DNA from: Propionibacteriaceae bacterium
Lineage (GTDB): Bacteria > Actinomycetota > Actinomycetes > Propionibacteriales > Propionibacteriaceae
Assembly (NCBI GenBank): GCA_009780915.1
Contig: WQZD01000001.1
Span: forward strand, 186,001 to 250,000
Length of the DNA stretch: 64,000 bases
Direction: 5' to 3'
Shown: piece by piece, positions 1 to 9,055 of the stretch
How the letters are laid out: every line of letters starts with the position of its first letter
Numbering within the stretch: position 1 is the stretch's first letter
Made by a program: the position numbers and the translations under genes
Notes under the pieces: generated by a model
Told to the model about the DNA's origin: nothing
What the model saw: the letters and a program-made list of their open reading frames with translations, nothing else
Databases searched by the model: none

Positions 1-1
1 G

Positions 2-565
2 TCGGAGAAGGTGTTCTACAGGCAGGTGCTTGACCTCTACGCCACCAGCGTCGACTATGACCCGCATGCAGCGGTCAGCATCGAGTTCTTCAAGATCGTA
101 CAGAACAAGATGCACTACGCCGCCCACGGCCACACGGCCGCTGAGGTGATTAGGGACAGGGCAGATGCCGGTCAGCCGTTCATGGGCTTGACGGTGTTCG
201 ACGGCACGCGGCCGCACCGCAGCAAAGTGGTTGTGGCGAAGAACTACTTGACCCAGGACGAACTGGCAACCCTCAACCGTATGGTGTCGGCCTTCCTCGA
301 CTTGGCGGAACTGCGGGCCATGCAGCACGTCCCGATGCACATGAAAGACTGGATTGCGGAGTTGGACGACTTCGCCACCCGATACGGCAAAGGGGTGCTG
401 CCTGGCCCTGGCGGCGTCAGCCACGAGACCGCCGTCGAGCATGCCGCCGCCGAGTACGACGAGTACGTCAAGCGCCTAGCCGAAGACCTGTCACCGGCAG
501 AGCAGGACTACTTGAACGCGATCAAGGTCACCCAACAACAGCTCGAACGATCCGAGTCGCAATGA
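2..565 (+). CDS. rhuM: RhuM-family protein, C-terminal part (cut by window edge)
   Basis: The frame is open from base 2 and the first visible residues ([16 protein letters not shown]) already match the middle of RhuM-family proteins, so the true start lies before the window. Family hallmarks follow: a [18 protein letters not shown] stretch, then a C-terminal [20 protein letters not shown] segment. The GTG at base 11 is therefore not a real start. RhuM proteins were named from a Salmonella pathogenicity island, but they occur widely as passengers of type I restriction operons and their activity is unknown. The stop codon overlaps the hsdR start by four bases (ATGA), so the two genes are co-translated. 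hsdM and hsdS are expected just to the left, outside the window. Confidence 0.88.
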   Translation, partial: SEKVFYRQVLDLYATSVDYDPHAAVSIEFFKIVQNKMHYAAHGHTAAEVIRDRADAGQPFMGLTVFDGTRPHRSKVVVAKNYLTQDELATLNRMVSAFLDLAELRAMQHVPMHMKDWIAELDDFATRYGKGVLPGPGGVSHETAVEHAAAEYDEYVKRLAEDLSPAEQDYLNAIKVTQQQLERSESQ

Positions 566-3500
566 AGCACATCACTGAGTCTGTCGTTGAAGCCGCCGTC
601 CTGGAATGGTTCGACGAGCTTGGGTATGGGGTGGGGCATGGGCCTGACTTCGCGCCGGAGGGCGCTACGCAGGAGCGTGACTCATTCGAGCAGGTGATCC
701 TGATGGGGCGGCTCCACGACGCGGCCCTACGCTTGAACCCGGGGTTGTCTGATGCCGTGCTGGTTGAGGCACTGAGCCGCCTGGCCCGTGTCGAGTCGCA
801 AAACCCGGTGGCAGAGAACCGGCGCGTCCACACCCTGGTGGTGGACGGTGTGCCGGTGGAGTATCGCGATGCCGAGGGCTCGCTGCGGACCACGCGGGTT
901 CGTCTGATCGATTGGGATCACCCTGACAACAATGACTGGTTGGCGGTCAACCAGGTGACGGTGGTGGAAAACCACCACAACCGTCGTCCTGACGTGGTGG
1001 TGTACGTCAATGGCTTGCCGCTGGGGCTGTTCGAGCTGAAGAACCCAGGCGACGAGAATGCGACACTGAGGAAGGCGTGGCAGCAGATCCAGACGTATCG
1101 GGCTGAGATTCCATCGGTCTTCCAGGCGAACGCGGTGACGATCATTTCAGATGGGACGTCGGCGGCGATGAGTTCGTTCACTGGCACTTTCGAGCATTAT
1201 GCGCCGTGGAAGACGATCGACGGGCGGGAGGTCGTGACGGACCGTCCAGCATTGGAGGTGCTTGTCAAAGGGGTCTTCGATAAGACTCGCTTCCTCGACG
1301 TGGTGCGCAATTTCGTCGTGTTCTCGGATGAGACGATAACTGACCCGAAGACAAAGCAGCGGGTGAAGACGATGGTGAAACGGGTGGCGAAGTACCACCA
1401 GTATTGGGCGGTCAACGCGGCGGTTGAGTCGACCGTTCGGGCGTCACAGCCAGACGGTGACCGGCGCGGCGGCGTGGTGTGGCATACGCAGGGCTCGGGC
1501 AAGAGCTTCGAGATGGTGTTCTACGCGGGCAAAGTCATGCGCGACCCCCGGATGGGCAACCCGACGTTGGTGTTCATCACCGATCGCAACGACCTAGACG
1601 ACCAGTTGTACACGGAGGTGTTCGCTCCGGCGTCGGTGCTGCCGGAGCGTCCCGTCCAGGCTGACTCGCGGGCCGAGTTACGCACCCTGTTGCGGCGAGC
1701 GTCGGGCGGGATCGTCTTCACGACGTTGCAGAAGTTCGCGCCTGACGACGGCGACCGGAACCCAGTGCTGACCGACCGTCGCAACGTCATTGTGGTGGCG
1801 GATGAGGCGCACCGTTCGCAGTACGGGTTCGGCGAGACGCTGGACAAGCACGGGCGCCTGAAGGCGGGCCTGGCGCAGCATCTGCGTGATGCGCTGCCGG
1901 GCGCGACCTATCTGGGCTTCACGGGCACGCCGATCGAGACGTCGGACAAATCGACGCGTAGCGTCTTCGGTGATTATGTCGACGTCTACGACCTGACCAG
2001 AGCGGTTGAGGATGGCGCGACAGTGCCGATCTACTACGAGTCCAGACTCGCGAAGGTGGCACTGTCAGCGGCCGACATGGCGACTATTGACGAACGGGCC
2101 GATGAGATCACTTCCGAGACAGATGAGGCGAGTGCGTCGAAGGCGAAGTCGCGATGGTCCAGGCTCGAAGCCATTGTCGGCGCAGAGGATCGCCTTGACC
2201 TGATCGTCACCGACATCGTGCAACACTGGGAGAAACGCCGGGCCGCGCTGCTTGGAAAGGCGATGATTGTGGCGATGAGCCGCCGGATCGCGGTGCGACT
2301 GTATGAAAAGATCGTCGAGTTGCGGCCCGAATGGCATTCCGACGACCCTTCCCAAGGCGTCATTAAGGTCATCATGACCGGCTCGGCCACCGACGAGGCA
2401 TCCTTCCAGTCGCACATCCACCCCCGCGACGAGCGGGAACTGATTAAGGCTCGCATGAAGGATCCGAACGATCCACTGCAGATGGTGATCGTGCGCGACA
2501 TGTGGCTGACAGGTTTCGACGCGCCGAGCTTGAACACCATGTACGTTGACAAGCCGATGCAGGGCGCCGGCCTGATGCAGGCCATCGCCCGGGTCAATAG
2601 GACGTTCCGCGATAAGCCGGGTGGTTTGATCGTCGACTACATCGGTCTGTTCGCCAACCTTCAAGATGCCCTGGCCATCTATTCCCCATCCGACCGGAAA
2701 CAGGCCGGTGTGCCCATCGGCCACATCATCGACGTGATGGTGGAGAAACACGACATCGTGAAAGGCATCCTGTACGGCTGCCCGTACGACTCGTCACCCA
2801 ATCTGCCGGCGTCGGAGCTTCTGGCCGAACACGCTCGAGTGCTCGATTTCGTCATGGCTGATCCGCAACGTACGGAGCGGTTCAATGACCAGGTGCTGGG
2901 CTTAGCGAAGGCGTACGCCTTGACCGGGGCCAGCACTGAGGCCGCCGCGATACGTGACGACGTGCGCCTGTTCACCGATGTGCGGGCCGCGATCCTGAAG
3001 ATTCAACACCCTGACTCTGGACGGGGCGGTTCTGGTGCCGTGGAAGTCGACACCGCCATCGGCCAGTTAGTCAATGAGGCCGTTGCCGCCGACGAAGTCA
3101 TCGACATCTACAAACTTGCCGGGGTCGATACTCCCGAGTTGTCGCTGCTGTCCGACGAGTTCCTCGACACTCTGGCGCACAAGCCGCAGCCGAACCTTCA
3201 ATTGGCCCTGCTGCGTAAGCTGATCGGCGACCAGATACGCACCGTCTCGCGGACCAACATTGTCACGTCACGCAAGTTCTCCGAGCAATTGCAGCAAGCG
3301 ATCAACGCTTACACTAACCGATCGCTGTCGACCGCCGAGGTCATCGCCCAACTGGTCGAATTGGCCAAAGACATGCGTGCCGACGCCGACCGACCGCAGA
3401 AGTTGGGTTTGTCGGTGGCTGAGACGGCGCTGTACGACGCCATCGTCCAAAACGATGCCGCTGTTCTCCAGATGGGCGACGACACTCTGAAACACATCGC

Positions 3501-3699
3501 CATCGACCTGGTCAACGCCGTTCGTTCATCTGTCACCATCGATTGGACGGTCAAAGAGTCCGTTCGAGCCACCATGCGATCTAGGATCAAACGGCTCCTC
3601 GCCAGGTACAAGTACCCGCCAGACAAGGAAGCGCGAGCCGTCGAACTCGTCCTCGAGCAAGCCGAACTCATCGCTGGAACAGAAGAGAAAGACATCTGA
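562..3699 (+). CDS. hsdR: Type I restriction enzyme, R (endonuclease/translocase) subunit
   Basis: At 1045 residues the protein has normal HsdR length and order. An N-terminal PD-(D/E)XK nuclease region carries the ELK triad (about residues 158-160). A superfamily 2 motor follows with Walker A TQGSGKS (about 309-315), DEAH box (414-417) and TGTPIE motif, then a helicase C-terminal part and a long helical tail. HsdR with HsdM and HsdS cuts unmodified foreign DNA after ATP-driven translocation. The start overlaps the RhuM stop (ATGA). A second-half motif [15 protein letters not shown] is also typical. The gene looks intact; the specificity cannot be told because hsdS is not in the window. Confidence 0.95.
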   Translation: MKHITESVVEAAVLEWFDELGYGVGHGPDFAPEGATQERDSFEQVILMGRLHDAALRLNPGLSDAVLVEALSRLARVESQNPVAENRRVHTLVVDGVPVEYRDAEGSLRTTRVRLIDWDHPDNNDWLAVNQVTVVENHHNRRPDVVVYVNGLPLGLFELKNPGDENATLRKAWQQIQTYRAEIPSVFQANAVTIISDGTSAAMSSFTGTFEHYAPWKTIDGREVVTDRPALEVLVKGVFDKTRFLDVVRNFVVFSDETITDPKTKQRVKTMVKRVAKYHQYWAVNAAVESTVRASQPDGDRRGGVVWHTQGSGKSFEMVFYAGKVMRDPRMGNPTLVFITDRNDLDDQLYTEVFAPASVLPERPVQADSRAELRTLLRRASGGIVFTTLQKFAPDDGDRNPVLTDRRNVIVVADEAHRSQYGFGETLDKHGRLKAGLAQHLRDALPGATYLGFTGTPIETSDKSTRSVFGDYVDVYDLTRAVEDGATVPIYYESRLAKVALSAADMATIDERADEITSETDEASASKAKSRWSRLEAIVGAEDRLDLIVTDIVQHWEKRRAALLGKAMIVAMSRRIAVRLYEKIVELRPEWHSDDPSQGVIKVIMTGSATDEASFQSHIHPRDERELIKARMKDPNDPLQMVIVRDMWLTGFDAPSLNTMYVDKPMQGAGLMQAIARVNRTFRDKPGGLIVDYIGLFANLQDALAIYSPSDRKQAGVPIGHIIDVMVEKHDIVKGILYGCPYDSSPNLPASELLAEHARVLDFVMADPQRTERFNDQVLGLAKAYALTGASTEAAAIRDDVRLFTDVRAAILKIQHPDSGRGGSGAVEVDTAIGQLVNEAVAADEVIDIYKLAGVDTPELSLLSDEFLDTLAHKPQPNLQLALLRKLIGDQIRTVSRTNIVTSRKFSEQLQQAINAYTNRSLSTAEVIAQLVELAKDMRADADRPQKLGLSVAETALYDAIVQNDAAVLQMGDDTLKHIAIDLVNAVRSSVTIDWTVKESVRATMRSRIKRLLARYKYPPDKEARAVELVLEQAELIAGTEEKDI

Positions 3700-3760
3700 C
3701 AAGAAGGCGCGCTCTCACGCAAGAAGTGTGTTGAGGCGCATATGGGGCGCGTGGAAACCA

Positions 3761-3797
3761 AAAACCCCTTGCTAAACCATGTCTAGCAAGGGGTTTT
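3761..3797. terminator. Bidirectional intrinsic terminator between hsdR and tRNA-Leu
   Basis: A perfect 14-bp inverted repeat (AAAACCCCTTGCTA at 3761-3774, its complement at 3784-3797) with a 9-base loop ends in TTTT on both strands. It lies between the end of hsdR and the 3' end of the opposing tRNA gene and can serve both. Confidence 0.9.
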
Positions 3798-3802
3798 GTA
3801 TG

Positions 3803-3885
3803 TGCGCGAGAGAGGAGTTGAACCTCCACCCCGTTGCCGGGACTGGCACCTGAAGCCAGCGCGTCTGCCATTCCGCCACTCGCGC
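3803..3885 (-). tRNA. tRNA-Leu (anticodon CAG)
   Basis: Read on the minus strand, the 83-base sequence has a 7-bp acceptor stem (GCGCGAG/CTCGCGC), a D arm with GGCGGAATGGCAGA, an anticodon stem CTGGC/GCCAG around loop TTCAGGT (anticodon CAG), a long variable arm typical of leucine tRNAs and a T arm GGTTCAACTCC. The discriminator base is A and CCA is not encoded. The hairpin at 3761-3797 terminates it. Confidence 0.95.
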
Positions 3886-4006
3886 GCTCGAAAAACATTA
3901 GCACATGAGGGGCGTACGACCTAACCGTGCGCTCAGATGCGGCGATACCGGGCGCTGAACGGGCGCCTCATGGCTGACGCCTCGCGCGAAACCACGAAAG
4001 ACGTGC

Positions 4007-4019
4007 TACTGTAAGGAAC
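4007..4019 (+). promoter_or_regulatory. -10 element of a leaderless promoter for the sulfur operon leader
   Basis: TACTGT at 4007-4012 fits the actinobacterial TANNNT -10 consensus. Seven bases separate it from the ATG at 4020, so transcription would begin at or next to that start codon. No convincing -35 box is visible. Confidence 0.55.
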
Positions 4020-4091
4020 ATGTCCCGTCGAGACCGCTTCTTCTCCATCGCCGTCACTGGCGCGGTCTTGGTGTGTTGTCGAATGCTCTGA
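4020..4091 (+). CDS. Putative leaderless Cys-Cys leader peptide of metY-cysK-cysE (23 aa)
   Basis: The short frame encodes MSRRDRFFSIAV followed by TGAVLVCCRML and a TGA stop. Adjacent cysteine codons (TGT TGT) lie four codons before the stop. There is no ribosome binding site, but a -10 hexamer stands seven bases upstream, so the mRNA probably starts with the AUG. In mycobacteria, leaderless cysteine-rich short frames upstream of sulfur genes act as cysteine-responsive attenuators. This frame sits 120 bases before metY, the first gene of a sulfur-assimilation operon, which is the position expected for such a sensor. The peptide itself probably has no function after synthesis. The role is inferred; the frame and context are directly visible. 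Confidence 0.6.
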   Translation: MSRRDRFFSIAVTGAVLVCCRML

Positions 4092-4211
4092 GGGCAGTGG
4101 GTGCAAAGCGTAATCTTCATTGCGCATCTGTCTCGTCGGCCGTGACTGGCCACCAGACTCCCGCACTGTCCTTGTGAAACACCTCTCTCCCATTCGACAA
4201 GGAAAAACATT
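4092..4211 (+). promoter_or_regulatory. Transcribed spacer between Cys-Cys leader and metY, possible attenuator
   Basis: The 120 bases contain a short hairpin GGCC-gtgact-GGCC and imperfectly complementary GGCAGTG / CACTGTCC segments, followed by the metY ribosome binding site AAGGA about 8 bases before the ATG. The pairings could link ribosome position on the leader to metY expression. No SAM or T-box riboswitch architecture was recognised. Confidence 0.35.
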
Positions 4212-5510
4212 ATGACTTACCATCCCGACACGCTCTCCGTCCATGCGGGGCAGGAGACGGCCGACCCCACCACCCATGCCCGTGCCGTCCCGATCTACCA
4301 GACCACGTCGTACGTCTTCGACGACACACAGCACGCCGCCGACCTGTTCGCCCTGCGCACGCCGGGCAACATTTACAGCCGCATCATGAACCCCACCGAG
4401 GACGTCTTCGAGGTACGCATGAACGCCCTCGAAGGGGGAGTGGGGGCGCTGGCCACCGCGTCCGGCGCCGCCGCGATCACGTACGCCGTGCTCAATCTGA
4501 CGTACGCCGGGGACAACGTCGTCGCCCTGTCCACCCTGTACGGCGGGACGTACGCCCTCCTCGCCCACACGCTGGCGCAGTACGGGATCGAGGCCCGGTT
4601 CGTGGACCCCACCAAGCCCGAGGACCTCGCCGCCCACGTGGACGCCAAGACGAAACTCGTCTTCGGAGAGTCCATCGGCAACCCGGCCGGCAACGTCATC
4701 GACATCGACGCGTGGAGCGAGGCCGCCCACGCCCTCGGCCTGCCGTTGATCATCGACAACACCGTGCCCACACCGCTGCTGGCCCACGTGTTCGACCATG
4801 GCGCGGACGTGGCCGTCCACTCGGCCACCAAGTACATCGGAGGCCACGGCACCACCCTCGGCGGGGTGATCGTGGACTCGGGACGCTTCGACTGGGCGGC
4901 CCAGGCTGACCGTTTCCCCGGTCTGGCCAAGCCGGATAACGCGTACCACGGCACGGTGTGGACGGAAGCGGCCGGGGCCGCGGCGTACATCCTGCGAGCC
5001 CGTACCGTCCTCCTGCGCAACACCGGCGCCACGATCGCGCCGCTCAACGCCTGGCTGCTGCTCCAGGGGTTGGAGACCCTCCCGCTGCGCATCGAACGGC
5101 ATTCGAGCAACGCCCTCACGGTGGCGAACCACCTGGAGTCCCATCCCGACGTGGCATGGGTGAACTACCCTGGCTTGGTATCCTCGCCGTACAAAGCGGT
5201 GGCCGACAAGGTGCTGACAGGTCGCGGGTACGGAGGAATCTTGAGTTTCGGGTTGAAGGCTGGCCGCCAGGGCGGCTCGACCTTCGTCGAGGCTCTGGAG
5301 TTGTTCTCGCACTTGGCCAACATCGGCGACGCGAAGTCGCTGGCGATCCATCCAGCGACGACGACCCACTCCCAACTGAGCGATGAGGAGTTGGTCGGCG
5401 CCGGGGTCGCACCCGAAGCGGTGCGCCTCAGCATCGGGATCGAACACGTCGAAGACCTGATCGGCGACCTCGATCAGGCTCTCGCAAAGTCACGAAAGAA
5501 AGGTATGTGA
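4212..5510 (+). CDS. metY: O-acetylhomoserine sulfhydrylase (aminocarboxypropyltransferase)
   Basis: This 432-residue PLP enzyme of the Cys/Met metabolism family joins O-acetylhomoserine with sulfide to give homocysteine for methionine synthesis. The PLP lysine is Lys207 in [11 protein letters not shown], and the N-terminus LSVHAGQE...[10 protein letters not shown] is typical of MetY. The large-subfamily length (about 430) and the motif [12 protein letters not shown] favour MetY over cystathionine gamma-synthase (about 380). It is the first enzyme gene of metY-cysK-cysE; the following gene starts on its stop codon. The upstream Cys-Cys leader suggests control by cysteine supply. Confidence 0.9.
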   Translation: MTYHPDTLSVHAGQETADPTTHARAVPIYQTTSYVFDDTQHAADLFALRTPGNIYSRIMNPTEDVFEVRMNALEGGVGALATASGAAAITYAVLNLTYAGDNVVALSTLYGGTYALLAHTLAQYGIEARFVDPTKPEDLAAHVDAKTKLVFGESIGNPAGNVIDIDAWSEAAHALGLPLIIDNTVPTPLLAHVFDHGADVAVHSATKYIGGHGTTLGGVIVDSGRFDWAAQADRFPGLAKPDNAYHGTVWTEAAGAAAYILRARTVLLRNTGATIAPLNAWLLLQGLETLPLRIERHSSNALTVANHLESHPDVAWVNYPGLVSSPYKAVADKVLTGRGYGGILSFGLKAGRQGGSTFVEALELFSHLANIGDAKSLAIHPATTTHSQLSDEELVGAGVAPEAVRLSIGIEHVEDLIGDLDQALAKSRKKGM

Positions 5511-6445
5511 TGAACTACGCTGAAGACGCCACACAGTTGGCGGGGCGTACGCCGCTCGTGCGGATCAACAAGTTGTACGCCGGGTCGAAGGCCCTCGTGC
5601 TGGCGAAACTGGAGTTCTACAACCCCGCCAGTTCGGTCAAGGACCGCGTGGGCGTGGCCATCATCGACGCGGCCGAGGCCTCCGGGGCGTTGAAGCCGGG
5701 CGGCACCATCGTGGAGGGCACGTCGGGCAACACCGGCATCGCGTTGGCGTGGGCCGGCGCCGCTCGTGGGTACAAGGTCATCCTGACGATGCCGGAGACG
5801 ATGAGCCGTGAGCGGCGCACCCTGTTGCGCGCTTTCGGCGCCGAACTCGTCCTCACGCCGGGGTCGGAGGGTATGAAGGGCGCCGTGGCACGGGCCGAGA
5901 AGATCGTCGCCGAGACGCCTGGCGCCATCCTGGCCAGCCAGTTCGCCAACCCCGCCAACCCCGCGATCCACCGGGCGACCACGGCCGAGGAGATCTGGGC
6001 CGACACTGATGGCGCGGTGGACTGCTTCGTCGCCGGCATCGGCACGGGCGGCACGATCACCGGAGTCGGGCAGGTCCTCAAGGAGCGCAAGCCCGGGGTA
6101 CGGGTCATCGGCGTCGAACCCGCCGAGTCGCCGCTGCTGACCGAAGGGAAGGCCGGGCCGCACAAGATCCAGGGGATCGGCGCCAACTTCGTCCCCGAGG
6201 TGCTCGACCAGTCGATCATCGACACCGTGATCACCATCCCCAGCGAGGTCGCCCTCGATTGGGCGCGACGCGCGGCCAAAGAAGAGGGCTTGTTCGTGGG
6301 CATCTCCGCTGGCGCGGCCCTGGCCGCCGCGGCCCAGGTGGCCGCACGCGAGGAGGCTGCGGGGAAGACGATCGTCGTCATCATTCCCGACGCGGGCGAC
6401 AGGTACATGTCCACCGCCTTGTACGCGGATCTGCTGGACTCGTGA
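5510..6445 (+). CDS. cysK: Cysteine synthase A (O-acetylserine sulfhydrylase)
   Basis: The 311-residue fold-type II PLP enzyme makes cysteine from O-acetylserine and sulfide. The PLP lysine is Lys44 in [11 protein letters not shown] and the phosphate-binding loop is [14 protein letters not shown] at 5510 shares a base with the metY stop (TGATG) and has AGAAAGG six bases upstream; a GTG one codon earlier lacks that spacing. It is translationally coupled between metY and cysE, so one transcript supplies sulfide incorporation into both cysteine and homocysteine. Confidence 0.95.
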   Translation: MNYAEDATQLAGRTPLVRINKLYAGSKALVLAKLEFYNPASSVKDRVGVAIIDAAEASGALKPGGTIVEGTSGNTGIALAWAGAARGYKVILTMPETMSRERRTLLRAFGAELVLTPGSEGMKGAVARAEKIVAETPGAILASQFANPANPAIHRATTAEEIWADTDGAVDCFVAGIGTGGTITGVGQVLKERKPGVRVIGVEPAESPLLTEGKAGPHKIQGIGANFVPEVLDQSIIDTVITIPSEVALDWARRAAKEEGLFVGISAGAALAAAAQVAAREEAAGKTIVVIIPDAGDRYMSTALYADLLDS

Positions 6446-7134
6446 TGGCCGGCGAGGACATGTTCGGCTCGGGACCTGGGGCGCAGCCCCGGGTCCGGGC
6501 CCCCCGCCTCGGCGGCGGCCAGCAAGGGACGACCGGCTCGTCGGACGCGAGTCGTCGCCATGGACGGGGGTCCCGTCCCGCATCCCCCGGTGTGATCCGC
6601 AAGGTCGTCCAGCATATGGCGGAGGACCTGTCCGCGGCCATGCGTGAGGACCCCGCGGCGACCTCCAAGGTGATGGTCGCGTGCATGTACCCGGGCGTCC
6701 ACGCGGTGTGGGCGTACCGTATCGCCCACGCCATGTGGAATCGATCACCGATCTTGAAGCCGTGGGCGCGCGTGCTGTCCCAGTTCGCACGGTTCTGGAC
6801 CGGCATCGAGATCCACCCGGGCGCGACCATCGGACGACGTTTCTTCATCGACCACGGCATGGGCGTCGTCATCGGCGAGACCGCCGAGGTGGGCGACGAC
6901 GTGTTGATGTACCACCAAGTCACCTTGGGTGGACGTTCCCGAGGCCGATTCAAGCGTCACCCCACCGTCGGCAACCGCGTCCTCCTAGGCGCGGGCGCCA
7001 AGCTGATCGGTCCGATCATGGTAGGCGACGATGCCAAGATCGGCGCGAACGCCCTAGTGGTCGACGATGTCGCCCCCGGCACGGTCGTGGTCGGCATCCC
7101 CGGCAAGAAGAGGATAGGCGACGTGATCGCCTGA
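6445..7134 (+). CDS. cysE: Serine O-acetyltransferase (EpsC/CysE type)
   Basis: Serine acetyltransferase makes O-acetylserine, the substrate of the CysK encoded just upstream. The left-handed beta-helix hexapeptide repeats run from [20 protein letters not shown] to the C-terminal [20 protein letters not shown]. The catalytic His/Asp are in the [12 protein letters not shown] segment. The chosen start ATG shares a base with the cysK stop (TGATG) and gives 229 residues, with a charged, probably disordered stretch of about 50 residues before the conserved domain. An ATG at 6616 would give the more usual short form of about 170 residues, so the start is uncertain. Confidence 0.9.
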   Translation: MAGEDMFGSGPGAQPRVRAPRLGGGQQGTTGSSDASRRHGRGSRPASPGVIRKVVQHMAEDLSAAMREDPAATSKVMVACMYPGVHAVWAYRIAHAMWNRSPILKPWARVLSQFARFWTGIEIHPGATIGRRFFIDHGMGVVIGETAEVGDDVLMYHQVTLGGRSRGRFKRHPTVGNRVLLGAGAKLIGPIMVGDDAKIGANALVVDDVAPGTVVVGIPGKKRIGDVIA

Positions 7135-7147
7135 GCGAAGAAATGAT

Positions 7148-7182
7148 GCGGCGCCGAGTGGGAGAACTCCCCTCGGCGCCGC
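7148..7182. terminator. Terminator hairpin after cysE
   Basis: Arms GCGGCGCCGAG (7148-7158) and CTCGGCGCCGC (7172-7182) are perfectly complementary, and the loop itself pairs GGGAG with CTCCC. It lies between the convergent ends of cysE and the next gene. There is no long T tract. Confidence 0.7.
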
Positions 7183-7227
7183 ACTATTGTTCACGGTGTT
7201 GAGGTGGCTGAGGTTCTGTCAGACCCC

Positions 7228-8109
7228 TCAGCGCTGTGAGCGCACGAACCCAGCCGCCTGCGCCGCCTCCTCGGAGGAGAACCAGACGTCCCCGCCCGTA
7301 CGGGAGTATCCGGCCGCATCAGGCAGGTGGTACTTCATGGATCGCTCGTTGCCCTTGATCACGAAACCTTCGGGCGGTGTGGGACCCGCGTACGACCCCT
7401 CGCCATAGGGCTGGGCGCCAGCATCCGCCTCGACGCCCGAATCGGCGGTCGCCGCGTCCTCAGCCGGGGTATGGGCAGGGGCGACGGTGTCGATGTCCAC
7501 GAGGACCTCGTCGATCTCGTAGTCGTCGTCAGGGTAGACGTAGGGTTCGTCCGGCTCGTACGCCGCCCAATCCTCACGGCTGCCCAGGAAGGTACGAATG
7601 GCGATGGCCAGCGCGCCCACCACGGCGCCGACGGCCGCGACCGTGGCGATAGTCTTCGCTTTGGACGATTTCTTGGACTTGACCAGTTCCGTGGTCAGGG
7701 CCGAGATCGACGCGTCGGCACGCTCGTCCAGGTGGGCGAGGATCTCGCGGGCCCCGGCGCCGGCGGGTGTGGCGGCCACCTCGTGGAGAACCTCGATCAG
7801 CTTGGGCAGGAGGTCCTCTTGGACCGCCTTCTGGGCGCGGTCGACAGCCGGGGTCACCTTCTCCAGAGCGGAGTTGACGCTGGGCTGCATGCGCTCGACC
7901 TTGTCGGCGGCGATCCCCGCTGCCCGCCGTGTCGCGTCCTTCGCCGCCTCCCAGGCGTCGTCGGCCACAGGAGCGACCTTCTTCGCAGCGGCATCCAGCA
8001 GGGGAGTGATCCGCTCGACTGCCTCATCCCATGCTGCGGCCCCCTGTTCGGCCACGGTTTTCGCCTTGTCAGCAGCAGTTTCAAGGATGTCTTCTGTGCG
8101 AATAATCAT
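7228..8109 (-). CDS. Membrane-anchored protein with helical N-terminus and C-terminal sunset-type domain
   Basis: The 293-residue protein begins with about 150 residues of Ala-rich amphipathic helix (TAADKAKTVAEQ...). One transmembrane segment follows (about residues 157-178, TIATVAAVGAVVGALAIAI), then an acidic linker rich in Asp, Glu and Pro. It ends in a compact motif GFVIKGNERSMKYHLP...WFSSEEAAQAAGF. That last motif is the small actinobacterial domain I know as the sunset domain, also found fused to ribosomal protein L17 in relatives; its role is unknown. The start ATG has AAGGA ten bases upstream. No function is assigned. Confidence 0.75.
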   Translation of the reverse strand: MIIRTEDILETAADKAKTVAEQGAAAWDEAVERITPLLDAAAKKVAPVADDAWEAAKDATRRAAGIAADKVERMQPSVNSALEKVTPAVDRAQKAVQEDLLPKLIEVLHEVAATPAGAGAREILAHLDERADASISALTTELVKSKKSSKAKTIATVAAVGAVVGALAIAIRTFLGSREDWAAYEPDEPYVYPDDDYEIDEVLVDIDTVAPAHTPAEDAATADSGVEADAGAQPYGEGSYAGPTPPEGFVIKGNERSMKYHLPDAAGYSRTGGDVWFSSEEAAQAAGFVRSQR

Positions 8110-8381
8110 TGTGATCCTTACGTTTGTGACTCCTCATGGAGTACTACAAGCTTACTGCGATCTCGTTGTTTCAGAACCCTGACATTCCCCTGACGCGCCA
8201 TGTACGGACAAATGACGGAAATTCATATCGGGCGGGGCAGACCTGGCAGAATGGGCTGTGCGCTTGGCGGCCCCCTGGATCCGACCCTGGCAGGTTCGGT
8301 ATCTCACGAGGGGCGCTGGTGCGAGACTCGGCTCCCATGATGCACTCGCATCAGCCGCAGCAATCGATTGAAAGGCATGGA

Positions 8382-8891
8382 ATGACTCAAGCAATCCTCC
8401 ACACGAATCATGGCGACATCACGATCGAGCTCTTCGAGGACCAGGCGCCGGTGACCGTCGCGAACTTCGTCGGTCTGGCCAATGGCACCAAAGAGTACGT
8501 GGACCACACCACGGGTGAGAAGAAGACCGGCCGCTTCTATGACGGTCTGATCTTCCACCGCGTCATCGACGGCTTCATGATCCAGGGCGGCGACCCGCGC
8601 GGAGACGGCCGTGGCGGACCGGGCTACCAGTTCGGCGACGAGTTCCACCCCGAACTCAGCTTCTCCCGTCCGTACCTGCTGGCCATGGCCAACGCGGGCC
8701 CCGGGACCAACGGATCCCAGTTCTTCATCACCGTGGCGAAGACTCCTCACCTGAATCGTCGGCACACCATCTTCGGCGAGGTCGTCGATCCGGACAGCCA
8801 GAAGGTGGTCGACGCCATCGCCAAGGTCCGCGTCGACTACAACGACCGTCCTGTGGAACCGGTGGTCATCGAGTCCGTCGAGATCATCTGA
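8382..8891 (+). CDS. ppiA: Cyclophilin-type peptidyl-prolyl cis-trans isomerase
   Basis: This 169-residue cytoplasmic cyclophilin has the full signature: [20 protein letters not shown], then [18 protein letters not shown], and a C-terminal HTIFGEVV. The catalytic Arg (FHRV), Phe and Gln are present. It speeds up rotation about peptidyl-proline bonds during folding. The ATG at 8382 is preceded by GAAAGG; no signal peptide is seen. Frame is open further upstream but that part has no cyclophilin similarity. Confidence 0.95.
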   Translation: MTQAILHTNHGDITIELFEDQAPVTVANFVGLANGTKEYVDHTTGEKKTGRFYDGLIFHRVIDGFMIQGGDPRGDGRGGPGYQFGDEFHPELSFSRPYLLAMANAGPGTNGSQFFITVAKTPHLNRRHTIFGEVVDPDSQKVVDAIAKVRVDYNDRPVEPVVIESVEII

Positions 8892-8983
8892 CCCTGGCAC
8901 ACGCGCCCCTGAAGTGCGTGACTCGGTGGCGCATGACCCGGTTGCGCGTCACTCGGTGGCGTGTGAATCAGTGCATGCAAGTG

Positions 8984-9015
8984 GGTGGCACGTGCTCCAC
9001 GTAGCACGTGCCACC
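8984..9015. terminator. Terminator hairpin between ppiA and the exonuclease gene
   Basis: GGTGGCACGTGCT (8984-8996) and its exact complement (9003-9015) form a 13-bp stem with a 6-base loop between two convergent genes. No T tract follows. The bases just before it repeat variants of CACTCGGTGGCG three times. Confidence 0.65.
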
Positions 9016-9055
9016 ATCGCACGTGGACTTACAGACGTTGTCATCATTCATAGAT

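Noticed and set aside
4092..4211. SAM or T-box riboswitch before metY
   Set aside because: Neither the conserved SAM aptamer segments nor a T-box sequence can be found; the Cys-Cys leader explains the position better.
3933..5447. Open minus-strand frame of 504 codons opposite metY
   Set aside because: metY has a full PLP-enzyme signature in the other direction. The antisense product has no recognisable domain.
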